A stretch of DNA of 64,000 nucleotides from assembly GCF_001042715.1 (NCBI RefSeq), contig NZ_CP009687.1, positions 1,107,418-1,171,417 on the forward strand, written 5' to 3'. The first letter of the stretch is position 1. Each line of letters starts with the position of its first letter. This stretch comes from Clostridium aceticum. Its GTDB lineage: Bacteria > Bacillota > Clostridia > Peptostreptococcales > Natronincolaceae. This document shows positions 52,777-64,000 of the stretch, one piece after another. Below the pieces are notes generated by a model. It did not search any database, was not told the DNA's origin, and saw only the letters and a list, made by a program, of their open reading frames with translations. The position numbers were made by a program, and so were the translations under genes.

Positions 52777-53685
52777 ATGATAAAAACTTTAGAAGAATTA
52801 GTAAAAACTGCTCAAGAGCAGGCCAAAATGAGATTAGTGGTGGCAGCTGCTGAAGATAAAGATGTACTTCAAGCAGTGGCACAAGCACAAGAGAAGAAGA
52901 TTATAGAAGCCATATTAATTGGTGATCAAGTTAAAATAACAGCCATAGCCAAATACCTAGCAATAGATCTAAACTGTACTATAATTCATATACCTGATTT
53001 AGTGGAGGCTGCTTTAGAGGCGGTCAAAATGGTGTCTAACGGTAAAGCTGATTTTGTTATGAAAGGGATATTAGATACATCTATTTTATTAAAGGCAGTA
53101 CTAGATAAGGAAGTGGGATTAAGAACGGAAAGCCTACTAAGTCATGTTATGGTATATGAGGTACCAACCTATCATAAACTACTTTTTTTAACTGATGGGG
53201 GAATGAATATTTCACCTACATTAGAAGAAAAAAAGAGTATTTTAAAGAATGCCATCACTTCTGCGAAAGCTATAGGTATTGAAAAAACAAAGGTGGCTTG
53301 CTTAGCTGCTAAAGAAAAGGTAAGTGACAAAATGCAGGCCACAATAGATGCACAGGCACTAAAGGAATTAGCAGAGGGAGGTTACTTTGGAAAAGATGCT
53401 ATAGTAGAAGGACCTATAGCCTTTGACTTAGCTATTTCTAAAAATGCTGCTGAAATAAAGGGATTTAGCAGCCCAGTAGCAGGAGAAACAGATGTGCTGT
53501 TGGTTCCTACCATTGAAGTAGGAAATGGTATAGGAAAAGCACTGACCTATATGGCAAAGGCTAAGTCAGCTGGTATCATTATGGGGGCTAGGGCTCCAGT
53601 AGTTTTAACCTCAAGAGCTGACGATGCAGAAACAAAACTATATTCTATTGCTTTAGGAAGTGTTATTGCTGCTTTTAATAAATAG
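52777..53685 (+). CDS. ptb: Phosphate butyryltransferase / phosphate acyltransferase
   Basis: This 302-residue protein is of the phosphotransacetylase superfamily. MRLVVAAAEDKDVLQAVAQAQ near 18, NGKADFVMKGILDTSILLKAVLDKE near 88, LLFLTDGGMNISPTLEEK and the C-terminal GIIMGARAPVVLTSRADDAETKLYSIALG are typical of Ptb, which interconverts butyryl-CoA and butyryl phosphate. No butyrate kinase follows; the rRNA promoters do. It may act on another acyl-CoA. The ATG at 52777 follows GAGGTGACCT, and a terminator lies at 53759. Confidence 0.85.
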   Translation: MIKTLEELVKTAQEQAKMRLVVAAAEDKDVLQAVAQAQEKKIIEAILIGDQVKITAIAKYLAIDLNCTIIHIPDLVEAALEAVKMVSNGKADFVMKGILDTSILLKAVLDKEVGLRTESLLSHVMVYEVPTYHKLLFLTDGGMNISPTLEEKKSILKNAITSAKAIGIEKTKVACLAAKEKVSDKMQATIDAQALKELAEGGYFGKDAIVEGPIAFDLAISKNAAEIKGFSSPVAGETDVLLVPTIEVGNGIGKALTYMAKAKSAGIIMGARAPVVLTSRADDAETKLYSIALGSVIAAFNK

Positions 53686-53758
53686 GTTTTTATATTTTAT
53701 TTATATTTTTTAATGTATAAAAGAACAAAAACTAACTATACTATATTTTAGTGGGTAA

Positions 53759-53789
53759 ATATAGTGGCAATTCTAATTTGCCACTATAT
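53759..53789 (+). terminator. Terminator after ptb-like gene
   Basis: ATATAGTGGCAA (53759-53770) and TTGCCACTATAT (53778-53789) form a perfect 12-bp stem with a seven-base loop, followed by ATTTCTC. Confidence 0.75.
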
Positions 53790-53828
53790 ATTTCTCGGAT
53801 ATGTGATAAAATATGATAAAAAAATCTA

Positions 53829-53857
53829 TTGACATATGCAAGTGATTCTGGTATAGT
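53829..53857 (+). promoter_or_regulatory. rRNA operon promoter P1
   Basis: TTGACA (53829-53834), a 17-base spacer and TATAGT (53852-53857). The early transcript carries GTCGT...ACGAC, a short hairpin. Confidence 0.85.
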
Positions 53858-53956
53858 AATAAAAGTCGTCAATGACAAAAACGACATAAAAAAGTAGTGA
53901 GTGCATTGAAAATACTCTGTTTCGAAAATTTTCAAGCAAGTCCACTAAAAAAAGTA

Positions 53957-53985
53957 TTGACAAACAACAATAAATTTGATATAGT
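53957..53985 (+). promoter_or_regulatory. rRNA operon promoter P2
   Basis: TTGACA (53957-53962), a 17-base spacer and TATAGT (53980-53985). It is followed by AAGTCGCC...GGGGCGAC, a short hairpin just after the start site. Confidence 0.88.
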
Positions 53986-54063
53986 AGTAAAAGTCGCCGC
54001 TACTGAAGGGGCGACGGGATAGAAGAAAGTTCGACACAGAAGAAAAAGAAATTAAAAAAAGTG

Positions 54064-54093
54064 TTGACATAATATAGTGAAGTATGATATAGT
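54064..54093 (+). promoter_or_regulatory. rRNA operon promoter P3
   Basis: TTGACA (54064-54069), an 18-base spacer and TATAGT (54088-54093). It is followed by AAGTCGCCGAATGAGGGCGGC, again allowing a short hairpin. It is about 110 bases upstream of mature 16S. Confidence 0.87.
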
Positions 54094-54204
54094 AGTTAAG
54101 TCGCCGAATGAGGGCGGCAGAAAAAAAGGTCTTTGAAAATTAAACAGTATAGATATTAAGCCAGCAAAATACATCTATCAATTAATGATAGAACCCAGAT
54201 ATTT

Positions 54205-55742
<1,538 letters not shown>

Positions 55743-55806
55743 ATGGCAATACTATACTGTTTAATTTTGAGAGACTTTTGTTTCTCTATAAAGCAAAAAC
55801 AAAAGT

Positions 55807-55882
55807 GGGGGCGTAGCTCAGTTGGGAGAGCACCTGCCTTGCAAGCAGGGGGTCAGGAGTTCGACTCTCCTCGTCTCCACCA
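55807..55882 (+). tRNA. tRNA-Ala (anticodon TGC) in the 16S-23S spacer
   Basis: A 76-base cloverleaf with CTTGCAAG anticodon loop and encoded CCA. It is the only tRNA in the spacer; tRNA-Ile is absent. Confidence 0.97.
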
Positions 55883-55915
55883 AAGAATATGGTAGAAAGC
55901 ACCATGTTTAAAAGA

Positions 55916-55944
55916 TTGACAAAAAGAAAAGAATTTGATAGAAT
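55916..55944 (+). promoter_or_regulatory. Internal promoter upstream of 23S
   Basis: TTGACA (55916-55921), a 17-base spacer and TAGAAT (55939-55944), located between tRNA-Ala and 23S. It could give extra 23S transcription or be a relic of operon rearrangement. Confidence 0.65.
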
Positions 55945-56028
55945 AGTATTCTTGACGATTCTTAAATTGTTCTTTGAAAACTAAACAATGATATGAGAAA
56001 AGAAACAAAGCTAAAGTAATTCATCAAA

Positions 56029-58964
<2,936 letters not shown>

Positions 58965-59014
58965 AAAATAACTCATACATTGTTTAGTTTTGAGGGAACA
59001 ATCCTTCAAAAGAA

Positions 59015-59130
59015 TATCGTGACAATAGCGAAGGGGTCACACCTGTTCCCATACCGAACACAGCAGTTAAGCCCTTCAGCGCTGATGGTACTTGGCGGGA
59101 AGCTGCCTGGGAGAGTAGGTCGTTGCGATA
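59015..59130 (+). rRNA. rrf: 5S ribosomal RNA
   Basis: A 116-base molecule. TATCGTGAC at the 5' end pairs with GTTGCGATA at the 3' end, and CACACCTGTTCCCATACCGAA and GGGAGAGTAGGTCG are typical. It lies about 50 bases after 23S. Confidence 0.92.
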
Positions 59131-59137
59131 TAGAAGT

Positions 59138-59212
59138 TCCAGAGTAGCTCAATGGTGGAGCACCCGGCTGTTAACCGGTAGGTTGGAGGTTCGAGTCCTC
59201 TCTCTGGAGCCA
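59138..59212 (+). tRNA. tRNA-Asn (GTT)
   Basis: A 75-base cloverleaf; acceptor TCCAGAG/CTCTGGA, anticodon loop CTGTTAA, encoded CCA. First of 16 tRNAs after 5S. Confidence 0.97.
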
Positions 59213-59221
59213 AAACAAAAT

Positions 59222-59310
59222 GCCGAAGTGGCGGAACTGGCAGACGCACAGGACTTAAAATCCTGCGGTCCTTCAAGATCGTACCGGTTCGATTCCGGTC
59301 TTCGGCACCA
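59222..59310 (+). tRNA. tRNA-Leu (TAA)
   Basis: An 89-base class II tRNA with long variable arm; GCCGAAG/CTTCGGC acceptor, anticodon TAA, encoded CCA. Confidence 0.97.
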
Positions 59311-59323
59311 CTATGAAAAACAT

Positions 59324-59399
59324 CGCGGGGTAGAGCAGTTGGTAGCTCGTCGGGCTCATAACCCGGAGGCCACAGGTTCAAGTCCTGTCCCCGCAACCA
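59324..59399 (+). tRNA. Initiator tRNA-fMet (CAT)
   Basis: The acceptor CGCGGGG/CCCCGCA leaves a C1-A72 mismatch, and the anticodon stem has GGG/CCC pairs; both mark the initiator tRNA. CCA is encoded. Confidence 0.96.
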
Positions 59400-59403
59400 T
59401 TTT

Positions 59404-59480
59404 GGCGGCATAGCTCAGCTGGCTAGAGCGTTCGGTTCATACCCGAAAGGTCACAGGTTCGACTCCTGTTGCCGCTACCA
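59404..59480 (+). tRNA. tRNA-Met (CAT), elongator
   Basis: A 77-base cloverleaf with anticodon loop TTCATAC and no C1-A72 mismatch. A CAT anticodon could also be tRNA-Ile2 after lysidine modification, which sequence alone cannot exclude. Confidence 0.88.
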
Positions 59481-59486
59481 TATTTT

Positions 59487-59561
59487 GGCCCCTTGGTCAA
59501 GCGGTTAAGACACCGCCCTTTCACGGCGGTAACAGGGGTTCGATTCCCCTAGGGGTCACCA
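59487..59561 (+). tRNA. tRNA-Glu (TTC)
   Basis: A 75-base cloverleaf; GGCCCCT/AGGGGTC acceptor, anticodon loop CTTTCAC, encoded CCA. Confidence 0.97.
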
Positions 59562-59568
59562 AAAAAAT

Positions 59569-59644
59569 GGGCGCATAGCTCAGCTGGGAGAGCACCTGCC
59601 TTACAAGCAGGGGGTCACAGGTTCAAGTCCTGTTGCGCCCACCA
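59569..59644 (+). tRNA. tRNA-Val (TAC)
   Basis: A 76-base cloverleaf; GGGCGCA/TGCGCCC acceptor, anticodon loop CTTACAA, encoded CCA. Confidence 0.97.
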
Positions 59645-59658
59645 TTTAAAAACAATGC

Positions 59659-59735
59659 GGCCTGGTAGTTCAGTTGGTTAGAATGCCAGCCTGTCACGCT
59701 GGAGGTCGAGGGTTCGAGTCCCTTCCAGGTCGCCA
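59659..59735 (+). tRNA. tRNA-Asp (GTC)
   Basis: A 77-base cloverleaf; GGCCTGG/CCAGGTC acceptor, anticodon loop CTGTCAC, encoded CCA. Confidence 0.97.
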
Positions 59736-59755
59736 TAAATATTACTAAAAAACAT

Positions 59756-59831
59756 GCTGGTGTAGCTCAATTGGCAGAGCAGCTGATTTGTAATCAGCAG
59801 GTCGCGGGTTCGAATCCCATCACCAGCTCCA
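59756..59831 (+). tRNA. tRNA-Thr (TGT)
   Basis: A 76-base cloverleaf; GCTGGTG/CACCAGC acceptor, anticodon loop TTTGTAA, encoded CCA. Confidence 0.97.
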
Positions 59832-59846
59832 TTAATTAGAAATACT

Positions 59847-59931
59847 GGAGGGGTTCCCGAGTGGCCAAAGGGGGCAGACTGTAAATCTGTTGTCAACGAC
59901 TTCGAAGGTTCGAATCCTTCTCCCTCCACCA
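59847..59931 (+). tRNA. tRNA-Tyr (GTA)
   Basis: An 85-base class II tRNA; GGAGGGG/CTCCC-type acceptor, anticodon loop CTGTAAA, long variable arm, encoded CCA. Confidence 0.96.
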
Positions 59932-59948
59932 TAATATATATCACACAT

Positions 59949-60031
59949 GCGGGTGTGGCGGAATTGGCAGACGCACTAGACTTAGGATCTAGCGGGCGAC
60001 CGTGGGGGTTCAAGTCCCTCCACCCGCACCA
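59949..60031 (+). tRNA. tRNA-Leu (TAG)
   Basis: An 83-base class II tRNA; GCGGGTG/CACCCGC acceptor, anticodon loop CTTAGGA, encoded CCA. Second leucine isoacceptor in the block. Confidence 0.97.
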
Positions 60032-60057
60032 ATTATATAAAAATTAGTATTTAGTAT

Positions 60058-60132
60058 GCGGAAGTGGCTCAGTGGTAGAGCATCGCCTTGCCAAGGCGAG
60101 GGTCGCGGGTTCGAGTCCCGTCTTCCGCTCCA
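60058..60132 (+). tRNA. tRNA-Gly (GCC)
   Basis: A 75-base cloverleaf; GCGGAAG/CTTCCGC acceptor, anticodon loop TTGCCAA, encoded CCA. Confidence 0.97.
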
Positions 60133-60195
60133 TTTTTATGCTATAAGTAGGTGGTCGATTTAGATCGTGTACTTATTTTATGTATAAACATATAT

Positions 60196-60272
60196 GGTGG
60201 GTGTAGTCAAGTGGTTAAGACACAGGATTGTGGCTCCTGCATGCGTGGGTTCGAATCCCATCATCCACCCCA
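60196..60272 (+). tRNA. tRNA-His (GTG)
   Basis: Anticodon loop TTGTGGC. A genomically encoded G(-1) can pair with C73, the expected His identity feature. CCA is encoded. Confidence 0.96.
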
Positions 60273-60299
60273 TATAAAAGAAGCATAATTAAATAACAA

Positions 60300-60375
60300 T
60301 GGGATATAGCCAAGTCGGTAAGGCAACGGACTTTGACTCCGTCATCCGCAGGTTCGAGTCCTGCTATCCCAGCCA
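60300..60375 (+). tRNA. tRNA-Gln (TTG)
   Basis: A 76-base cloverleaf; TGGGATA/TATCCCA acceptor, anticodon loop CTTTGAC, encoded CCA. Confidence 0.97.
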
Positions 60376-60381
60376 TATTAA

Positions 60382-60457
60382 GATCCATTAGCTCAGTCGG
60401 TAGAGCACCTGACTTTTAATCAGGGTGTCCCGCGTTCGAGTCGCGGATGGATCACCA
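60382..60457 (+). tRNA. tRNA-Lys (TTT)
   Basis: A 76-base cloverleaf; GATCCAT/ATGGATC acceptor, anticodon loop CTTTTAA, encoded CCA. Confidence 0.97.
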
Positions 60458-60463
60458 AAACAA

Positions 60464-60538
<75 letters not shown>

Positions 60539-60545
60539 AAAAAAT

Positions 60546-60622
60546 GCGCTCATAGCTCAGCTGGATAGAGTGTCTGACTACGAATCAGAAGGTCGGGAGT
60601 TCGAATCTCTCTGGGCGCACCA
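60546..60622 (+). tRNA. tRNA-Arg (ACG)
   Basis: A 77-base cloverleaf; GCGCTCA/TGGGCGC acceptor, anticodon loop CTACGAA, encoded CCA. With A34 deaminated to inosine it would read the CGC specifier of the argS T-box in this window. Confidence 0.97.
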
Positions 60623-60629
60623 AGTGAAG

Positions 60630-60660
60630 CTCTGTAACCATAACGGTTATAGGGTTTTTT
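60630..60660 (+). terminator. Terminator of the rRNA-tRNA operon
   Basis: CTCTGTAACC (60630-60639) pairs with GGTTATAGGG (60645-60654), ten pairs including G-U, followed by TTTTTT and a second T-run. Confidence 0.9.
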
Positions 60661-61011
60661 GATTTTTTTTTGTTAATTTGTTTACATAATGCCAAACGCC
60701 TATCAATAAATAATACTATTCTTATACACAAACAACAGGCTACTATGACTGTTTTAAATTTGAATTATCACTTTTGTTATCTAATAAATCCTCTAATGCA
60801 AAAGCTGCCTATTTATTGACACTTTCAATTACATAAAGCTGTTGGAAGCACGTTTTAAGGAGAAGTTCAGCACTACACCTATTCACTGGGAATGAAGCTC
60901 CGTCAAAGTGTTGATCTTTGCGGATTGGGTTTACGAAAGTCGCAAATGTGAAGCACTAAGCAAAATGTACATTACAACTATCAATTTTAAATAAATCAAT
61001 GAGGTGATCAT
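60661..61011. other. Intergenic region after the tRNA block
   Basis: No ORF with a credible start, no integrase and no tRNA-derived direct repeat was seen. The part from about 60840 to 60960 is richer in G and C than its surroundings and contains GAAGCAC twice (near 60845 and 60951). It might be a non-coding RNA or a decayed element; the evidence is weak. Confidence 0.4.
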
Positions 61012-61716
61012 ATGGATAGAACTAAAGAGCTTCTTGTACGCTTAGAATATTGGCGTAATTTTCCAGGTTATCAACTGGAGCGTCATATCGATATATTGTT
61101 TTCATTTCATTTAAGAGATATTATAAAACATAAATATGGGATTGATAGTAGCGATTATGTTATACCAGAATTTCCTATAAATCAAAATTTGACAACAAAA
61201 AAAAGAAAAGGTGAATACTCGGATAACATAGATTTTGTAGTATCGTCAAAGGATTTAAAAACTGTTTTTTTTGTTGAGCTTAAAACTGATATGAAGTCTA
61301 TTCGACAAGACCAGAATGACCTTATGAAGATATGTGATGGAATGCCATTTGCGGATGTTCTAAAAGGTTTAGTTGATATTGCTAAAGTGACGAAAGAGTA
61401 TTCGAAATATGCTACATTAATTTACTATCTTAACTATATTGGTTATATAGAAGCACCTAAAAAACTATGGACCTTAAATTATGGAAGCACCCCTTATGGC
61501 TATAAACGTGCAATTAGTGAAATTATAGTGAATGAAGAAATTGATGCAAAGGTTAAATCTGTTTTTATCCAACCCCAAAAAACCCAAGATAAGGATAACA
61601 TTATTGATTTTTCATCAATTTCAACACTAATTAAACCAAAAGACCCATTGTTTGCCGATTTATTAAGCAAGTGTGTTAACTCACCTGGATTCGTGGAATT
61701 TACAGAGGGGATATAA
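61012..61716 (+). CDS. PD-(D/E)XK nuclease-like protein, possibly truncated by a frameshift
   Basis: This is a 234-residue protein. The central part has YVIPEFPINQNL, then NIDFVVSSKDLKTVFFVELKTD near 73-96, which fits the E...D...ExK pattern of PD-(D/E)XK nucleases. No other domain is recognised. The ATG at 61012 follows a GAGGTGATC site. Adding one G to the GGGG at 61708-61711 would continue the frame as EGDINEVNIQKEPLSCIE and on to a stop at 61814, so either the protein truly ends here or it has lost about 32 residues. Restriction or defence is one possible role. Confidence 0.6.
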   Translation: MDRTKELLVRLEYWRNFPGYQLERHIDILFSFHLRDIIKHKYGIDSSDYVIPEFPINQNLTTKKRKGEYSDNIDFVVSSKDLKTVFFVELKTDMKSIRQDQNDLMKICDGMPFADVLKGLVDIAKVTKEYSKYATLIYYLNYIGYIEAPKKLWTLNYGSTPYGYKRAISEIIVNEEIDAKVKSVFIQPQKTQDKDNIIDFSSISTLIKPKDPLFADLLSKCVNSPGFVEFTEGI

Positions 61717-61885
61717 ATGAGGTCAATATACAAAAAGAACCTTTATCCTGTATTGAGGTTAAAAAATATGATCAACTAAGAAAATATTTAGTGGAAAAGT
61801 ACTGGACTGAATAAAATAGAGCTTGGAATGTACCAATAAACTCAGTTTTAAAAGTTTGGTACTTTTGGAATACCGTGAAACATAT

Positions 61886-61913
61886 AAAAAGCAGAGAATA
61901 TTCTCTGCTTTTT
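61886..61913. terminator. Perfect 28-base palindrome, probable terminator
   Basis: AAAAAGCAGAGAAT and its exact complement ATTCTCTGCTTTTT lie back to back, giving a stem with A-run and T-run flanks usable on both strands. Confidence 0.7.
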
Positions 61914-62009
61914 ATTAATCATCACCACGACAGACTGTTGTCTACTACTTGCTAACATCCGTAGTATAATAGGATTACAAGAAAAGTTGAGGATAAAGTA
62001 TTTAGTAAA

Positions 62010-62144
62010 ATGTTTTGGAAACTTATACCATTCCATATGCTTTTACACGATCAGGCGGTAAAAAATACTGAGATTATTCATTTCTTAAAAATAAGTCATA
62101 GAACAATCATCCGTGACATTAAGGATGTGAAAATACACGTTTAG
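62010..62144 (+). pseudogene. Remnant of a helix-turn-helix regulator
   Basis: A 44-codon frame encodes HDQAVKNTEIIHFLKISHRT and then IIRDIKDVK, closely resembling the N-terminal winged HTH of BglG/Mga-type regulators (pattern LxISxRTIxRDIxxL). It stops right after the recognition helix, has no clear ribosome binding site, and no downstream continuation was recognised. A decayed regulator gene is the simplest reading. Confidence 0.55.
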
Positions 62145-62289
62145 TCGGGAGTGTGGTTTGAAAAATTAATGAAGATAGCAAAAATAGTGGTAGGATTACA
62201 GGGGCATGAGGATAAGCCTTGTTTTCTACAGATTTTAAAGAAATCTTTATAAATTTGTTTTTAAATAATTTAGGTATTGGAGGTAAAAG

Positions 62290-62688
62290 ATGATAGCTAA
62301 AATTATAAAAAGAAATGGTTACAAACATATTGAATGGGGGGAAGGGTCTAAAGTTATACCTATTTCCTATAAGGATTTCATAAGACTTCCTTGTGTAAAT
62401 CCAAGTGGTGGGGACGATGATTTGGCACCCTACTATGATATGACTCTAAGGGAGATGGTGAGGGCATGGGTCAAGGTGAATAGTGACTATGAGTTAAATG
62501 TAGAAGTTTTTAATTTTAGTAAAGATAATTTTAGAAGTGCATTAATTGAATTTGTAGAATCGGGTTATGAAGAATTTCCTGTGTTTATGGCGGATTTAGA
62601 TAATTTTGTTACTTATAAGGAAGTCTGTAGTACTAGGTACGATATCTTTATGGGGTTTTTGAAGGAATTTTCAAGGATTGTAGAGTAG
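62290..62688 (+). CDS. Hypothetical protein (132 aa)
   Basis: A 132-residue soluble protein beginning MIAKIIKRNGYKHIEWGEGS, with many aromatic and acidic residues. The family is not recognised. The ATG at 62290 is six bases after GGAGG, so translation is likely. It lies 76 bases before the WG-repeat gene on the same strand and may share its transcript. Confidence 0.6.
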   Translation: MIAKIIKRNGYKHIEWGEGSKVIPISYKDFIRLPCVNPSGGDDDLAPYYDMTLREMVRAWVKVNSDYELNVEVFNFSKDNFRSALIEFVESGYEEFPVFMADLDNFVTYKEVCSTRYDIFMGFLKEFSRIVE

Positions 62689-62764
62689 CTTTTAAATAAG
62701 ATTTGTTGCTACAGTGATGATAAGGGATGAGGGTTATTTTGTTGCAATTACAAGGAGGGGTTTG

Positions 62765-63730
62765 ATGAGAGCTGGGTGTTGTACCATATATGACTGCGAG
62801 TTCGACCTATATTATAAAGGGAGAATCAAGGATAAAGTTGTTTATGTAGTAGATGAAGAGGGCAATTATAAAGCAGCAGAAGAATATGTATGTCAGCACA
62901 TAAGTTTTGATATGGTTCAGTTTTATATAGGTTGCTATGATGAAAGCAATACAGAACCTCAAAAGGATACATCAAAATGGGGATACTTTCTATTGTCCAC
63001 AGGCGTAATAATTGTTCCTCCTACCTATGATTATGCCTATCCCTTCTATGGCGACCGTGCAAAGGTTAAGAAAAACAACAGATACGGTTTTATAGATCCT
63101 GAAGGAAGGGAGGTTGTAGAGATAGTATGGGATGATACAGCTGATGCTTTTCATAAAGCCCTAAGCTGGGTAAAGAAAGAAGATAAGTTTGGCTACATTG
63201 ATAAAAATGGAGAAGTAATATTATCTCCCCAATTTGAGGTAGCAAAGGAATTTCGATGCCTTGATGTTTTTACTGTACATAGTCAAGAGAAACGTCAATA
63301 TGCAGCCCTTGTTAAAAAAGACGGAAAATACGGTTATATAGATAAAAAGGGTACATATATCTTTGAGCCTAGCTTTGATGATGCAAAGGAATTTTGGGAT
63401 ATTGGTTATGCTGCAGTAATGGTCCGGGGAAAATGGGGGTTTATTAATGGAAGAGGAGAATTTGTAGTGGCCCTTCAATTTGATGATGTTGGCGGGAGTG
63501 ATGGCTTTATAACAAGGAAAAACGTCAATAAAGAAAAGACCTTCTTTGGCTACAATGCAGAGGTTGTTAGTTTTTATACTGTTAAGAAGTATAAGCAATG
63601 GGGATTACTAACGGATGATTTTGATATTATTATGCCGGAGGATGGAAAACAATACGTAATTCATAGAGGGATGAAAATATATATAAAGGACGGTAAGGTG
63701 ACAAGCAGGCGGGAACTAAAGAGTCGGTAA
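62765..63730 (+). CDS. WG repeat-containing protein
   Basis: About 321 residues from the ATG at 62765, which follows the strong site AAGGAGGGG; an upstream in-frame GTG at 62714 has no such site. Four or more WG-type repeats are clear: KWGYFLLSTGVIIVPPTYDYA, RYGFIDPEGREVVEIVWDD, KFGYIDKNGEVILSPQFEVA, KYGYIDKKGTYIFEPSFDDA and KWGFINGRGEFVVALQFDD. WG repeats form beta-propeller-like or solenoid folds for protein binding. No signal peptide is evident. The C-terminus is Lys/Arg-rich. Confidence 0.85.
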   Translation: MRAGCCTIYDCEFDLYYKGRIKDKVVYVVDEEGNYKAAEEYVCQHISFDMVQFYIGCYDESNTEPQKDTSKWGYFLLSTGVIIVPPTYDYAYPFYGDRAKVKKNNRYGFIDPEGREVVEIVWDDTADAFHKALSWVKKEDKFGYIDKNGEVILSPQFEVAKEFRCLDVFTVHSQEKRQYAALVKKDGKYGYIDKKGTYIFEPSFDDAKEFWDIGYAAVMVRGKWGFINGRGEFVVALQFDDVGGSDGFITRKNVNKEKTFFGYNAEVVSFYTVKKYKQWGLLTDDFDIIMPEDGKQYVIHRGMKIYIKDGKVTSRRELKSR

Positions 63731-63894
63731 GGTGAAAAGAGGAGAATGTATAAATAAAGAATAAAAACCTCAAAAAAACACTTCGGAAATTGTCTTTTAG
63801 GTGGAGCTATGGGAGGAAACTAGATATAATCATTGATAGAATAAATCCAGTAGAAGTTAGTTTTCTGCTTGATTTATTGTATTAACTATTGCTT

Positions 63895-64000
63895 ATGATT
63901 TCTATAGGTCAATTCTTTGGTACCTACAATACAAAAGGTACTCCAGTAAATTGTTCTACTAGAATAGATGTAAAAAGAAGAAAATCAAAGGTGACATACA
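63895..64000 (+). CDS. Possible partial ORF at the right edge
   Basis: An ATG at 63895 opens a frame to the window end (begins MISIGQFFGTYNTKGTPVNC). There is no clear ribosome binding site. The preceding bases, read in a different frame, give RINPVEVSFLLDLLY and a stop, which could mean a broken gene. The family is unknown. Confidence 0.25.
   Translation, partial: MISIGQFFGTYNTKGTPVNCSTRIDVKRRKSKVTY

Noticed and set aside
59076-60013. Protein frames of 96-111 codons on both strands
   Set aside because: They run across 5S and tRNA genes; conserved-looking peptides there are translated tRNA sequence.
60623-64000. Integrative element inserted at tRNA-Arg
   Set aside because: No integrase, no transposase and no repeat of the tRNA 3' end was found in the window.

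Overview
The window looks like chromosomal DNA of a low-GC, anaerobic, acetogenic member of the Clostridia. The first 12 kb is a Wood-Ljungdahl (reductive acetyl-CoA) gene cluster whose order (fhs, fchA, folD, metV, metF, lpdA, cooC, acsD, acsC, acsE, acsB, gcvH) is, from memory, that of acetogenic clostridia such as Clostridium ljungdahlii. The left edge cuts into fhs. The CODH gene acsA is not visible and probably lies upstream. The exact genus cannot be fixed from the sequence alone; an Alkaliphilus/Natronincola-like lineage is one guess.

Region 1 (1-20.6 kb), C1 metabolism and its support. The methyl branch (formate to methyl-THF) and the carbonyl branch (CFeSP, methyltransferase, acetyl-CoA synthase, CooC) are followed by a corrinoid-protein reductive activator (acsV-like). 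Next come a sensory-type [FeFe]-hydrogenase and a SpoIIE-type phosphatase with no gap between them. An opposing three-gene nickel-related cluster (CooT, DUF3842, His-rich protein) follows, then a small Fe-S protein and lipB-lipA. lpdA and gcvH inside the cluster, with lipoate genes nearby, tie the pathway to lipoyl or glycine-cleavage chemistry.

Region 2 (20.6-27.8 kb, minus strand) is a tightly coupled three-gene operon. It encodes a roughly 1634-residue protein (HD domain, helical repeats, NadD-like nucleotidyltransferase, possible acetyltransferase, phosphoribosyltransferase-like domain), an LDH/MDH-like Rossmann protein and a flavodoxin-like protein. I know of no defined function for it and consider it the best candidate for an undescribed system here.

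Region 3 (27.9-39.8 kb) holds an L,D-transpeptidase and a type I-B CRISPR-Cas locus (cas6, cas8b, cas7, cas5, cas3, frameshifted cas4, cas1, cas2, and a 14-repeat array). A MITE-like repeat sits between cas6 and cas8b.

Region 4 (39.9-53.7 kb) is housekeeping and miscellaneous: mutS2, a DUF523 gene, an arginine T-box leader with argS, a degenerate ADP-ribosylglycohydrolase-like gene, a phospholipase C-like gene, a B12-binding radical SAM protein, a membrane protein, a TPR protein, an XdhC-family protein and a phosphate butyryltransferase-like gene.

Region 5 (53.8-60.7 kb) is a ribosomal RNA operon: three tandem promoters, 16S, tRNA-Ala, an internal promoter, 23S and 5S, followed by a block of 16 tRNA genes and a terminator.

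Region 6 (60.7-64 kb) is sparse accessory DNA: a PD-(D/E)XK-like protein with a possible frameshift, a broken helix-turn-helix remnant, an unknown protein, a WG-repeat protein and an open partial frame at the right edge.
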